DNA from: an uncultured Fibrobacterota bacterium | GTDB lineage: Bacteria; Fibrobacterota; Fibrobacteria; Fibrobacterales; Fibrobacteraceae | Assembly (NCBI GenBank): GCA_903876665.1 | Contig: CAIRAY010000008.1 | Coordinates: 1-51,664, forward strand | Length of the DNA stretch: 51,664 bases | Direction of reading: 5' to 3' | Part shown: positions 7,782 through 15,556 of the stretch, piece by piece | Layout: each line of letters begins with the position of its first letter | How positions within the stretch are numbered: position 1 is the stretch's first letter | The notes under the pieces: generated by a model | Told to the model about the DNA's origin: nothing | The model's input: only the letters and a program-made list of their open reading frames with translations | The model's database searches: none | Made by a program: the position numbers and the translations under genes

Positions 7782-8950
7782 CAAAAACAGAATCGCTCTG
7801 GATCCTTATGCTCCTTGGGGTCTTGGCGCTTTTGAATTCCTGTGATCGCAACCCTCAGCATGCTGGTGGAGGGGTTGAAACCGAGACCCTGCAAGGCATT
7901 GTGGCCACAGTCTCTGGAACACCCGTCCCGGGTGCCCGCGTTTATCTTTATCAGGCCCTTGTTTCAAATCCGACCGATTCGACTCTTAGCCAAGAAGATG
8001 GGACCTTCGCCTTTGATTTGTCCCAAACCCCCGGACAAGTTTGGGATGTGCGGAGCCAAAACAAAACCCGCGATACGATCTCCGTTTATGGTGGATGGGT
8101 ATATGCGGGAGTCCCAAAACCCATTTCCCTTATTCCCCAAAAAGGGCGTACGGTTCGTTTGAATCTTAAGGATAGCGAGGGTCAATTGGCCCACGGCCAA
8201 ATTCAAGCATTGTTCCCCCCTTATGCCACTGCTTATGATTCCACGGGCTCCGTTGAATGGAGCAATCTTCCCGCTGGATCTCTGTGGTTCCGGGTCGTCT
8301 CCTCTGCTCGGGACACTAGCTTGCATCTTATTTCCGCGACAAGCCCGGACATCACTTTAGATGTAACCCAAAATGCGATACTCCTTGACGATTTTGAAGC
8401 CTACACCGGTCGCACCAGGCTGGGAGAAATCCTTGGCGGTGGCTGGTGGTGGAGCGTGGACGATCGCGAGGACGGTGGAAAGAGCCAGGTATTGCCTGCG
8501 GGAATTGAAGCCAGCCAGTGGAGTGGAGTGAGCGCGTTCCATGGCCATGATGGTTTGGGAATGGGGGTTTCCTTCCAAATTGAACCCGCAACATCGGGGT
8601 GGGGCGCGGTGGGATTCTCCTTGGGCCGGCGTTCCTACGACCTGACCCGGATGGACAGTCTGGTGTTTTGGATGCGAAGCGACGCAGTGCTTCGTCTTGA
8701 GTTTGTCGCCGATACGGTGAGGGCGCTTGAGGATTATGGAAATCCAAGCCTATCTTTGTCCGCTCAATCCAAATGGACTCGTGTAGTGGTTTTGCCGACA
8801 GGCCTTTTGCCAGTGCCAGGAAGCAAGGCTGCACGAGCAGGGGTAGTGTGGAGCGATTGCGTCAGCGGCATCAGTGCCATTCAATTCTTAGCCCCGCGTA
8901 ATGCGATGCTCGAGGTGGATGACATCTGGTATTACGGGAATATGGATTGA
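7778..8950 (+). CDS. lipoprotein with carboxypeptidase-regulatory-like and sugar-binding-like domains, second copy
   Basis: A 390-residue lipoprotein with lipobox LNSC after a hydrophobic segment. Residues about 38-105 (LQGIVATVSGTPVPGARVYL) form a carboxypeptidase-regulatory-like domain. A second beta-rich stretch (about 125-185) leads to a C-terminal domain bounded by ILLDDFEAYTG and LEVDDIWYYGN, the same boundaries as in the paralogue at 778-1941. Shared architecture with low residue identity suggests an old duplication, with the ligand-contact region free to diverge. The domain resembles CBM11/CIA30-type carbohydrate-binding folds. It would sit in the inner or outer membrane; position +2 after the lipobox Cys is Asp, which favours inner-membrane retention in enterobacteria, but whether that rule applies here is unknown. 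Confidence 0.78.
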   Translation: MTKTESLWILMLLGVLALLNSCDRNPQHAGGGVETETLQGIVATVSGTPVPGARVYLYQALVSNPTDSTLSQEDGTFAFDLSQTPGQVWDVRSQNKTRDTISVYGGWVYAGVPKPISLIPQKGRTVRLNLKDSEGQLAHGQIQALFPPYATAYDSTGSVEWSNLPAGSLWFRVVSSARDTSLHLISATSPDITLDVTQNAILLDDFEAYTGRTRLGEILGGGWWWSVDDREDGGKSQVLPAGIEASQWSGVSAFHGHDGLGMGVSFQIEPATSGWGAVGFSLGRRSYDLTRMDSLVFWMRSDAVLRLEFVADTVRALEDYGNPSLSLSAQSKWTRVVVLPTGLLPVPGSKAARAGVVWSDCVSGISAIQFLAPRNAMLEVDDIWYYGNMD

Positions 8951-9133
8951 GTGGATTGAGCTTCGGTCATTCCCTATGCAAACGGGATTTGTTCCTACAG
9001 GTCTGATCGAGTCCAGCGTTATCACTCCAAAAATCCTCATTGCAATACCTTGCAAAGATAAAAATGCGAAAAGAATCCTTTGTTAGGAAATTTGGTGGAT
9101 ATTTACAGCCACACAGTCTACGAAGGAATTCAG

Positions 9134-10564
9134 ATGAAAGCACTTATCTTGATGCTGTTCGCCACAAGTCAGCTAATGGCTGCCCTCCCCCAGCGAGTCC
9201 TTGTAGGCTATTGGGAAAACTGGAATTCCATGACGCTGACCCAGATCCATAGCGCATACAATGTAATCCAGCTGGCTTTTGCCACCACCAAGGGGAGTAG
9301 CAACTATGATATGGAATTCCTTCTTCCGTATCCCTACACCACGACGACCTTCAAGGCGGATATCGCGACATTGCACTCCCAGGGGAAGTCCGTAATCCTA
9401 AGTATCGGTGGCGCAGCTGACCCGGTGATTCTCGATAGCCCCACTGCTGTCAGTACCTTTGTTGCCTCAATGAACGCGATTTTTGTGCAGTATGGGGACG
9501 CATTCGATGGAATCGACATCGATTTTGAATCCACTTCTCTCGCTGTAGGCACGTGGACCATGTCCGCACCTTCCCAGGTCCAGTTGAATATTATCGGATC
9601 AATCCGCACCATCATGAAGGATTACCGCACTCGCACCGGGAAGAAAATGGTACTCACCATGGCACCGGAAGTCGTGTACCTTGAAGGCGGGCTATCCGCC
9701 TGGCAGTCTACAAATTCCAACGGTGGTGCGTATTTACCCATTATTGACGCATTAAGGGATTCTATCGACCTATTGCATCCTCAATACTACAATGCTGGCG
9801 GTGCTGGGGCTGGTGTTGTTGCCCGTGATAATAGCATCTATTATGACACTGGTGATCCTGATTTCTTGACATCTCTCACAGAAACGACGATCAAAGGTTT
9901 TACCCTAGTTAACGGCAAAGGCACCTTCTCGGGATTTCCGTCGTCCAAAATGGCCATCGGACTGCCTGCCCATAGTTGTAACACAGCAGCAGGAACAGGA
10001 TACGTGAAGCCTGACAGTATCAATCTTGCTCTGCATTATCTGCGCGGTGAAATCACCAAGCCAGCTAATTTCAGTTACACACTTACACAAAGCTATCCAG
10101 ATTTTCGCGGTCTTATGACATGGTCGATCAATGAAGACGCGCTCGCTTGCAGTGGTGTTTGGAGTTTTGCCCTGAACGCTGCATTGCAGTTATCATCAAG
10201 CTCATCGTCGTCATCGTCAAGTGCCATTAGCAGCTCGAGCATCCAGGTGTCATCATCCAGCGCAACCATTCTGTCGTCAAGCTCCGCAGTGCCCACAAGG
10301 ATTGCTGTGGTTTCACCCTCAGATGTTCGAATTCCTCGGATAACCATGACTCATTCTGGTTTGGAAATCAGCTCGACGAACAGCGACATTGAGTATTATG
10401 TTGTTCGTAAAGCAGATGGGGGTGTTGTAGCTCAGGGCCTTGTTTTTCCCATTCAAGGGATATGGCGCACAGAACTTGGAGCCTCGGTTATCCGAGGAAA
10501 TTACTGGGTACAGCTTACCGGAAAAGGCTATAATCAGGCATACCCTGTTGTCGTGAATCACTAG
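9134..10564 (+). CDS. GH18 chitinase, secreted, with poly-serine linker
   Basis: A 476-residue secreted GH18 enzyme expected to cleave chitin or related beta-1,4-GlcNAc polymers. The signal peptide (about 1-16) precedes RVLVGYWENWN, the first barrel strand. SVILSIGGA is the SxGG motif, and FDGIDIDFE carries the DxxDxDxE catalytic signature with acid E132. Later, MTWSINEDA is the final-strand Trp motif. A poly-serine linker follows the barrel. The C-terminal segment has DIEYYVVRKADGGVVAQG and may be a divergent sorting domain. The ATG at 9134 was chosen because AAGGA at 9123-9127 precedes it; a TTG at 9080 would prepend residues ahead of the signal peptide. The stop overlaps the end of a convergent gene fragment. 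Confidence 0.9.
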   Translation: MKALILMLFATSQLMAALPQRVLVGYWENWNSMTLTQIHSAYNVIQLAFATTKGSSNYDMEFLLPYPYTTTTFKADIATLHSQGKSVILSIGGAADPVILDSPTAVSTFVASMNAIFVQYGDAFDGIDIDFESTSLAVGTWTMSAPSQVQLNIIGSIRTIMKDYRTRTGKKMVLTMAPEVVYLEGGLSAWQSTNSNGGAYLPIIDALRDSIDLLHPQYYNAGGAGAGVVARDNSIYYDTGDPDFLTSLTETTIKGFTLVNGKGTFSGFPSSKMAIGLPAHSCNTAAGTGYVKPDSINLALHYLRGEITKPANFSYTLTQSYPDFRGLMTWSINEDALACSGVWSFALNAALQLSSSSSSSSSSAISSSSIQVSSSSATILSSSSAVPTRIAVVSPSDVRIPRITMTHSGLEISSTNSDIEYYVVRKADGGVVAQGLVFPIQGIWRTELGASVIRGNYWVQLTGKGYNQAYPVVVNH

Positions 10565-10908
10565 CTTAGTGTCGAGACGAAGTAGGAATTGAGGTCGGGT
10601 GGAACCCTCTTCATCTCGGTAATCATCGTAGGGATGTTGTCCCACAGGTACACTATGTCCTCGAAGTTGTGGCTCGAACGCAGGTCTTTCCATCCACGCG
10701 AGAGGACGGCTTTCATCTTCGATGCGATGAACCAAGGCAACTCGAACAGTTTGATGCACAGTCCGTTTTGCAGATGCACGGTTTTGGGATGGGACATCGC
10801 AGGTTCGTACCACCTGTTGGTGAAGCCAAGGTCTTTTGACTTTGCGCTCAGGATCTCCACTCTGCAACCTTCATACAGCCATCTGCACATTGGCGCGCCC
10901 TTGGACAT
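10561..10908 (-). pseudogene. 5'-truncated nucleotidyltransferase (AbiEii-like) fragment
   Basis: A 115-residue frame that resembles the middle and end of nucleotidyltransferase-fold proteins of the AbiEii toxin-like type. APMCRWLYEG, LGFTNRWYEPA, LPWFIASKMKAVLSRGWKDL and SSHNFEDIVYLWDNI match the order of conserved blocks I recall for that group. Full-length members have an additional N-terminal part with the nucleotide-binding GGxAxxxxxxR and DxD residues, which is missing here: an in-frame TAG lies four codons upstream of the ATG. No partner gene is seen. I read it as a decayed fragment next to a tRNA gene. A complete short protein is possible but would lack catalysis. Confidence 0.55.
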
Positions 10909-10951
10909 ATCGTGACGCTACATAGGCAGAAGATGGATAGAAACAGAAAAA

Positions 10952-11004
10952 GGAGTTTGTCCCAAATCCGTCCCACCAAAATGGTACGAATCTGGAACAA
11001 CTCC
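10952..11004 (-). terminator. strong rho-independent terminator after tRNA-Ser
   Basis: Reading leftward, a long stem of about 22 near-continuous pairs (GGAGTTGTTCCAGATTCGT from 11004, against the ACGGATTTGGGACAA arm) is followed by TTTTTC at 10951-10946. There is no matching T-tract on the other strand. It lies 34 nt beyond the tRNA 3' end. A second hairpin, GGGTTAC/GTAACCC at 11017-11033, sits between them. Confidence 0.7.
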
Positions 11005-11037
11005 TTATTCTATATAGGGTTACGGTGTAACCCTTAC

Positions 11038-11120
11038 CGGAGGATGAGGGACTCGAACCCCCAAGCGGTCACCCGCGGCGGTTTTCAAGACCGCTGACTT
11101 ACCAATTAGCCTAATCCTCC
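11038..11120 (-). tRNA. tRNA-Ser (anticodon UGA)
   Basis: The minus strand folds into a complete cloverleaf. The acceptor arms are GGAGGAT (11120-11114) and ATCCTCC (11045-11039). The D arm is GGCT/AGTC. The anticodon stem is GCGGT/ACCGC with loop CTTGAAA, giving anticodon TGA. The extended variable arm has stem GCGG/CCGC, which is diagnostic for a class II tRNA. The T arm contains TTCGAGT. CCA is not encoded. Two broken copies of the gene follow at higher coordinates, and a strong terminator lies on its 3' side. Confidence 0.92.
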
Positions 11121-11179
11121 CCGAGCACACAACTTAAAAATGCAAGAGACCTTTCGTCAAGTCGAGCTTCTTGCGAGCC

Positions 11180-11209
11180 CCAGATCCTCGCCTTTGCGAG
11201 GATGACCGG
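11180..11209. repeat. REP-like palindrome
   Basis: ATCCTCGC (11184-11191) pairs with GCGAGGAT (11196-11203) around CTTT. With its flanks (CCAGA before, TGACCGG after) it is an inverted copy of the element at 208-235. Confidence 0.55.
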
Positions 11210-11217
11210 AACTGGAT

Positions 11218-11339
11218 GCGGTTTTCAAGACCGCTGACTTGCCACCTCGAGCATCATGGATGATGCGAAGGAGCTGAACGGAACGTTCAGCCCGTAGGGT
11301 CCGTATCATGGATGCGGAGGACCATTAGCCAAATCCTCC
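11218..11339 (-). pseudogene. broken tRNA-Ser copy with 76-nt insert in the D loop
   Basis: On the minus strand the tRNA-Ser acceptor 5' arm and start of the D arm (11339-11321) and its D-arm end plus anticodon arm (11244-11218, still with TTGAA) are both recognisable. They are separated by 76 nt (11245-11320) inserted in the D loop. The insert holds two perfect hairpins, GCATCAT/ATGATGC (11251-11266) and GCTGAACG/CGTTCAGC (11273-11291). The 3' half of the tRNA is missing. It cannot give a normal tRNA. Confidence 0.7.
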
Positions 11340-11410
11340 AAAATGCAAGAGAGCTTTCGTCAAGTCGAGCTTCTCGCAAGCGGAGCACCAGGGACTCCCT
11401 AAAGGGATCA

Positions 11411-11444
11411 CGTCGCACTAAACGCTGAAGCGTCAAGTGCGACG
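11411..11444. repeat. nested hairpin between the two broken tRNA copies
   Basis: CGTCGCACT (11411-11419) pairs with AGTGCGACG (11436-11444), and inside it ACGCT (11422-11426) pairs with AGCGT (11429-11433). It has no T-tract on either strand. It is part of the repeat-rich 389-nt gap between tRNA-Ser and the GH71/GH99-like gene. Confidence 0.6.
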
Positions 11445-11448
11445 CCAT

Positions 11449-11528
11449 CGAATCCCCCAAGCGGTCACCCCCGGAGGTTTTCAAGACCGCTGACTTGCCA
11501 CCTCGAGCATCATGGATGATGCGAAGGA
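11449..11528 (-). pseudogene. second broken tRNA-Ser copy fused to the end of the GH71/GH99-like gene
   Basis: The segment 11449-11500 corresponds to the tRNA-Ser from the D arm through the anticodon and variable arms into the T arm, with substitutions. It is followed by 28 nt (11501-11528) identical to the start of the D-loop insert of the other broken copy (11245-11272). The neighbouring glycoside hydrolase frame runs into this 28-nt repeat and stops there, at 11510-11512. Confidence 0.7.
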
Positions 11529-14500
11529 AGAAACCTCCCAATCAGATCGAATTTCAAGGTATTGGAGCCTTCGCCCCTCTGCCTTTTAATCGGCTGGATT
11601 CTAACGGAGCTTGCCGAGCTGGAGGGGTTTTCAGAGCTGCTGCTGGATTGGGCCGGGACGGCTGTGTAGAACTCTTTGACGACACTAAACAATCCCCAGC
11701 CGGAATTGTTATTTGCCTTGACCCTCCAGTAGTAGCTGAGTCCTTCTTCCAGGCCGGTTGGGGTAAAGACCGTGTCTGCAACGGTCGTGTCCCGGAAGGG
11801 CGTCCTAAAGGAGGAGGATGTGTCCAGTTCGACAGTATAACGAAGTATGGCTGGCGAGGCCTCAAACCAGGTCAGCGTCAGGCCTGCAAGATCGACGGTA
11901 TCCCCATCACTGGGAGTCCGGGTGAGTACCATGGAGGGTTGTGGATGTTCGGTGGTGAAGCTCCAGACAGGACTCCATGCCCCATTCCCGGCCTCATTTG
12001 ATCCTCGGACTCTCCAGTAATACGTGCTGTTTTTGTCCAGTCCCACCACCGTTTCTCCAGTGTCTGCAAGGCCATCCAGATCGACCAGTGGTGCGGGCAG
12101 GGTGGAGGATAGGCCAACCTGGAGCTGGTAGCTGGTGGCGCGGGGCGTAGAGGTCCACTGGAAATCAGGCTGGGGGGAGGTAGCTTCAGCGAAGTTTACG
12201 GGGCCAACGAGGATTGTTGCTGCAGGGAGAGCAATAAGGGTAGTGAAGCTTCGCACCTCGGACCAAGGGCCAATGCCCCCTGCGCTGGTCGCCCGGACTC
12301 TCCAGTAGTACTTGGTCAAATTCAATAAGCCCGAAACCTGTTTGGCGGTTGTGGGTGCCAGAATGCCGGCTTGATCCACAGTCAAGGTTCCCATCAGGGA
12401 GTCAGTTCCGACTTGGATCTGGTAGCTATCGGCGGGGACCGCATCGTCCCAATTCAAGGTGGGCGAAATGGAGATGCGAATGGCATGGTCGGCAGGCGAA
12501 GCAAGAAGTGGAGCGGGTGACGGCACAACGACGGTGGTCAGGGACCATGGACTTGACCAGGCGCTCACTCCCCCGTTGTTCTTTGCCCGAACTCTCCAGT
12601 AGTAGGTTGTGTTGTATGTGGCTGCACTCATTTGCAGGCTGAGTGAGGTGAGGTTTGAGTCGTTGACGAGCAAGGTGCCAAAGGAGGCCGCCGTGGAAGT
12701 TTGGATGTGATAACTTTGGGCGCGAGCTGACGCGGACCACTGGAGCGTGGACTTGAGTGCGGATCCTGTCGCATTGTTATTGGGAGACAGAAGGAGGGGG
12801 ACTTCGGGTGCCGCCACAATGGTCCGGAAACTGCGGGAGGTGGACCATGGGCCCGCACCGCCCACGTTGGTGGCCCGGACTCTCCAATAATAGGTGGTGT
12901 AATTCGAGAGGCCGTTAATGGTTTCCAGTGTGTCCATGGACTCCAGTGACTGCAGGATGGTACTGAAATTTGAGGAGGGCGTCACCTGGAGTTCATAGGT
13001 GGCCGCCCGGAGGGCGCTATTCCATTTGAGTTGTGCTTGGACGCTCAAGCCCGTAGCTGAGGCGGCAGGGCTTTCCAGCGTCACCTGGGCTGGCGCAGCC
13101 ACCAGGGTCGTTAAGGAACGGGCCGTGCTCCAGGGGCCAGTTCCCGTGGCGTTGATGCCGGCGACGCGCCAATAGTAGGTTGTGCCATTGGCGAGGCCGG
13201 AGATTGCTTTGGATGTTCCAGAGAGGCCACTGGACTGGTGGGCAAAACTGGTGAATGCATTGCTTGTGCTGACTTGGAGTGTATAGGTCGCAGCGCCTGT
13301 CGCAGCGCTCCAGGAGAGCGTCGGGGCAATGGAGACTTGTGTTGCGTTTCCGGCCGGCAAGCTGAGGGCCGGGGCTTCTGGCAATGCCTGAACCGTCCGG
13401 AAACTCCGGACTATGGACCAAGGGCTGTTGGTGTTCCCCTGCACGGCGCGGACTTTCCAGAAGAAGGTGGTCGCATTATTGAGGCCGCTCAAGGTCTTGG
13501 ACGTCACTGTAAGGCCAGTGAGGTTGGTGGGTATGGTGGCAAAGGTGGAGTCGGTGGAAACCTGCAGTTGGTAGCTGGTGGCACCGGTGCTGGCTTGCCA
13601 GACCATTTTGGGAGAAGTGCTAATGCCCGTTGCATCGTCGATCGGAGAGGTGAGGACAGGTGCTGCGAATGTCGCTGTCTCCATGTAGCGGTAGTTGAAG
13701 CGGCTATTGGGGGCCGCGTCGCCCTTGGTGTAGAAATCGTGGACAGTTCCTGTGGCAGGAATGTTGTCGGCCCATTTGAAGTCAAATTTGAGCAGGCCCT
13801 TGGATTCGGCGACGCCCAGCAGGTTGCGAGGCACCGACAATTGCAACTCTTTGCCGTTATAGGAAAGTGTCGCTTCGCCCACGGAGGTCCAGCTCCAGGC
13901 CCCATTGTTCTTCTCGATGGAACCTTTCCAGACCGCTCCTTCCTTGCGGATAGTCCTGAGGAGGAGGTAGTCGTAGCCCTGCCACCCGGTGGAGTACCCT
14001 TGGTCGGTATTTAGATAGAGGAGCATCCAGTTTGCGGAAGTCAACGGGTCGGTCAGATTGCCTTGTGTGCGTGCGTAGAAATAGAGGTTGGTTGCATCGC
14101 GAGTCACTTTGGTAATATCAATGTCGTTCCTCCCGCTCGTGTCTTTATAGGGAGTTCTGCCATCGATGCTTGAGGAGTTCCGGTCGGAGATGTCGTTCAG
14201 GTCATCCCAGTAGGTTGGGGTCACCGAGGCCCACGCGGTCAGGCTGGATCCCATGGTGAGTTGCTGTGGGGCGCTAGTAGTAGGTATGGCCCGGGATCCC
14301 TTATGCCGCCTTGCGTTGGAGGTGAACTGCATGTAGTAATTGTCTTTGTAGGCCCCTGCAATCGGTTCGACCTCCCGGCCATATTCCTGGTTGAAGAGGG
14401 CGATGAAATAATCGTCTCCCGTCACAGTCATGGTGCCCGCAAAATTCACGAATGGTCCGCTGTCGCTGGTAATGAAGTGCTGGGCCTTGAATTCGTTCCA

Positions 14501-15433
14501 GCCAGAATTGAAAACGACCTGAGGGTCGGTCCCCAAGGCGCGGTCCCAGCATTCCTGGAAGTAGAGTCCCTTGCCGCTCAGGCTTCGGTCCGTGGGCAGA
14601 TAATTGGCGTCATGGGCTGGTTGTACGCCATTCGAAAAACTTCTTCCGATGTTGCCATTGACACGGTAGCCGGCACCTACGGCCATGAACTCAGGCTGGT
14701 CGGTACTTGTGTGCCACGATGCCCGCTGGGGGCACTTGTCGAGAAAGGGCCATTTGTCCTTTCCGTCGCCCCATTCCGCATCGGTAAAGGCCCAGGACTC
14801 GCGCCAGGTGAAAAAGTTTTTGATGGTTGTTGAAAACTTGTAGTTGGGATTTCCCATCATTAAAGGTTTGCCCTGCCATTGGAACCAGATGCCCGGGTAC
14901 TTGTTGTTGGAAAAGATGGTCTGGAAGAGAAGAATAACGACATTGCTGTCATTGGTCATGGGAACAAGGAGAGGGGTCCGCCCGCCTTCGGCGCGGATGC
15001 GGGTGTAGGTCGAACAAATGGCTGCGAGCTCCTCATCGTGAATCTGGGAGTTCGAGAGGTCGAGTGCGATGAAGTCAACTCCTGCGTCGGAGAGCCACTG
15101 GGCATGACGACGGATGACCCATGGGTCGGTACTGCGATAGTAGCCGAGCAGCGGTTCCGTGGTGTAGTGAAAGGCCGGTGAAGGACCCCATGCGGGATTG
15201 GCTGGATTCGCCGCGAGGATCTTGGTGTTGTCGTAGATGGCGCGCTGATCGTGCCAAATGTGATAAAAGGACCCCACAAAGCGATCCGCCCGTGCAGGAC
15301 CCGTCTGCGTCTGGGTCGGTGTAGAGCGACCCAAGTCATCTGAGCTCACCCAAGTGTCCGACCAGACGTCCCTGGCGCTTGGTGATGTATACAGTGCAAA
15401 CATGGCAAGAATAACTACGAGCCATCCCTTCAT
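11510..15433 (-). CDS. secreted GH71/GH99-like glycoside hydrolase with seven fibronectin-III-like repeats, C-terminus truncated
   Basis: A 1307-residue secreted protein. The signal peptide (about 1-20) precedes a catalytic-like region (about 45-400) with FVGSFYHIWHDQ, HAQWLSDAGVDFIALDLSNS and VVFNSGWNEFKAQHF, the pattern of GH71/GH99-type enzymes. Next comes a beta-rich domain (about 420-620) of the kind often called sugar-binding (DLYFYARTQGNLTDP-like segment). Seven fibronectin-III-like repeats follow, each with YYWRVRA and PWS.. SF.T signatures. A short poly-serine stretch then leads to LKFDLIGRF and an abrupt end. The last residues are encoded by a tRNA-associated repeat, so most of the expected sorting domain is missing. 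Substrate is unknown. A hairpin lies 30 nt before the start codon. Confidence 0.72.
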   Translation of the reverse strand: MKGWLVVILAMFALYTSPSARDVWSDTWVSSDDLGRSTPTQTQTGPARADRFVGSFYHIWHDQRAIYDNTKILAANPANPAWGPSPAFHYTTEPLLGYYRSTDPWVIRRHAQWLSDAGVDFIALDLSNSQIHDEELAAICSTYTRIRAEGGRTPLLVPMTNDSNVVILLFQTIFSNNKYPGIWFQWQGKPLMMGNPNYKFSTTIKNFFTWRESWAFTDAEWGDGKDKWPFLDKCPQRASWHTSTDQPEFMAVGAGYRVNGNIGRSFSNGVQPAHDANYLPTDRSLSGKGLYFQECWDRALGTDPQVVFNSGWNEFKAQHFITSDSGPFVNFAGTMTVTGDDYFIALFNQEYGREVEPIAGAYKDNYYMQFTSNARRHKGSRAIPTTSAPQQLTMGSSLTAWASVTPTYWDDLNDISDRNSSSIDGRTPYKDTSGRNDIDITKVTRDATNLYFYARTQGNLTDPLTSANWMLLYLNTDQGYSTGWQGYDYLLLRTIRKEGAVWKGSIEKNNGAWSWTSVGEATLSYNGKELQLSVPRNLLGVAESKGLLKFDFKWADNIPATGTVHDFYTKGDAAPNSRFNYRYMETATFAAPVLTSPIDDATGISTSPKMVWQASTGATSYQLQVSTDSTFATIPTNLTGLTVTSKTLSGLNNATTFFWKVRAVQGNTNSPWSIVRSFRTVQALPEAPALSLPAGNATQVSIAPTLSWSAATGAATYTLQVSTSNAFTSFAHQSSGLSGTSKAISGLANGTTYYWRVAGINATGTGPWSTARSLTTLVAAPAQVTLESPAASATGLSVQAQLKWNSALRAATYELQVTPSSNFSTILQSLESMDTLETINGLSNYTTYYWRVRATNVGGAGPWSTSRSFRTIVAAPEVPLLLSPNNNATGSALKSTLQWSASARAQSYHIQTSTAASFGTLLVNDSNLTSLSLQMSAATYNTTYYWRVRAKNNGGVSAWSSPWSLTTVVVPSPAPLLASPADHAIRISISPTLNWDDAVPADSYQIQVGTDSLMGTLTVDQAGILAPTTAKQVSGLLNLTKYYWRVRATSAGGIGPWSEVRSFTTLIALPAATILVGPVNFAEATSPQPDFQWTSTPRATSYQLQVGLSSTLPAPLVDLDGLADTGETVVGLDKNSTYYWRVRGSNEAGNGAWSPVWSFTTEHPQPSMVLTRTPSDGDTVDLAGLTLTWFEASPAILRYTVELDTSSSFRTPFRDTTVADTVFTPTGLEEGLSYYWRVKANNNSGWGLFSVVKEFYTAVPAQSSSSSENPSSSASSVRIQPIKRQRGEGSNTLKFDLIGRFLPSHHP

Positions 15434-15463
15434 AAATCCTCCAATCTTTCCATGAAAAGAAAG

Positions 15464-15479
15464 CCCGCATGAATGCGGG
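15464..15479 (-). terminator. hairpin upstream of the GH71/GH99-like gene
   Basis: CCCGCAT and ATGCGGG form a 7-bp stem with a 2-nt loop, followed on the minus strand by CTTTCTTTT. It may be the terminator of proS, placed beyond the MITE, or a leader hairpin, since it is only 30 nt before the start codon at 15433. Confidence 0.45.
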
Positions 15480-15556
15480 GACTCCTTCCAAACCCAGATA
15501 GAAAACTAGATGAAAAAAACCTTAGGGGATATGCAGAATTGATAAATATCGCGAAA

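Larger units (their letters stand above)
11138..11381. repeat. 41-bp direct repeat of the tRNA 5' flank
   Basis: The segment starting AAATGCAAGAGA at 11138-11178 recurs at 11341-11381 with three mismatches in 41 bp. Each copy lies just upstream, in the tRNA direction, of a tRNA-Ser 5' end (the intact gene and the broken second copy). This shows that the tRNA locus with its leader has been duplicated. Confidence 0.75.

Noticed and set aside
10189-10290. Poly-serine coding repeats in the GH18 and GH10 genes as possible recombination repeats
   Set aside because: These are ordinary low-complexity linkers, frequent in Fibrobacter secreted enzymes, with in-frame codons and no flanking duplications.
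10912-11097. Short plus-strand frame across the tRNA-Ser gene
   Set aside because: It covers a terminator and a tRNA on the other strand and cannot be a real gene.
13238-14014. Long frame (258 codons) opposite the GH71/GH99-like gene
   Set aside because: It is antisense to an obvious fibronectin-repeat coding region, is Gly/Ala/Arg-rich and shows no domain.
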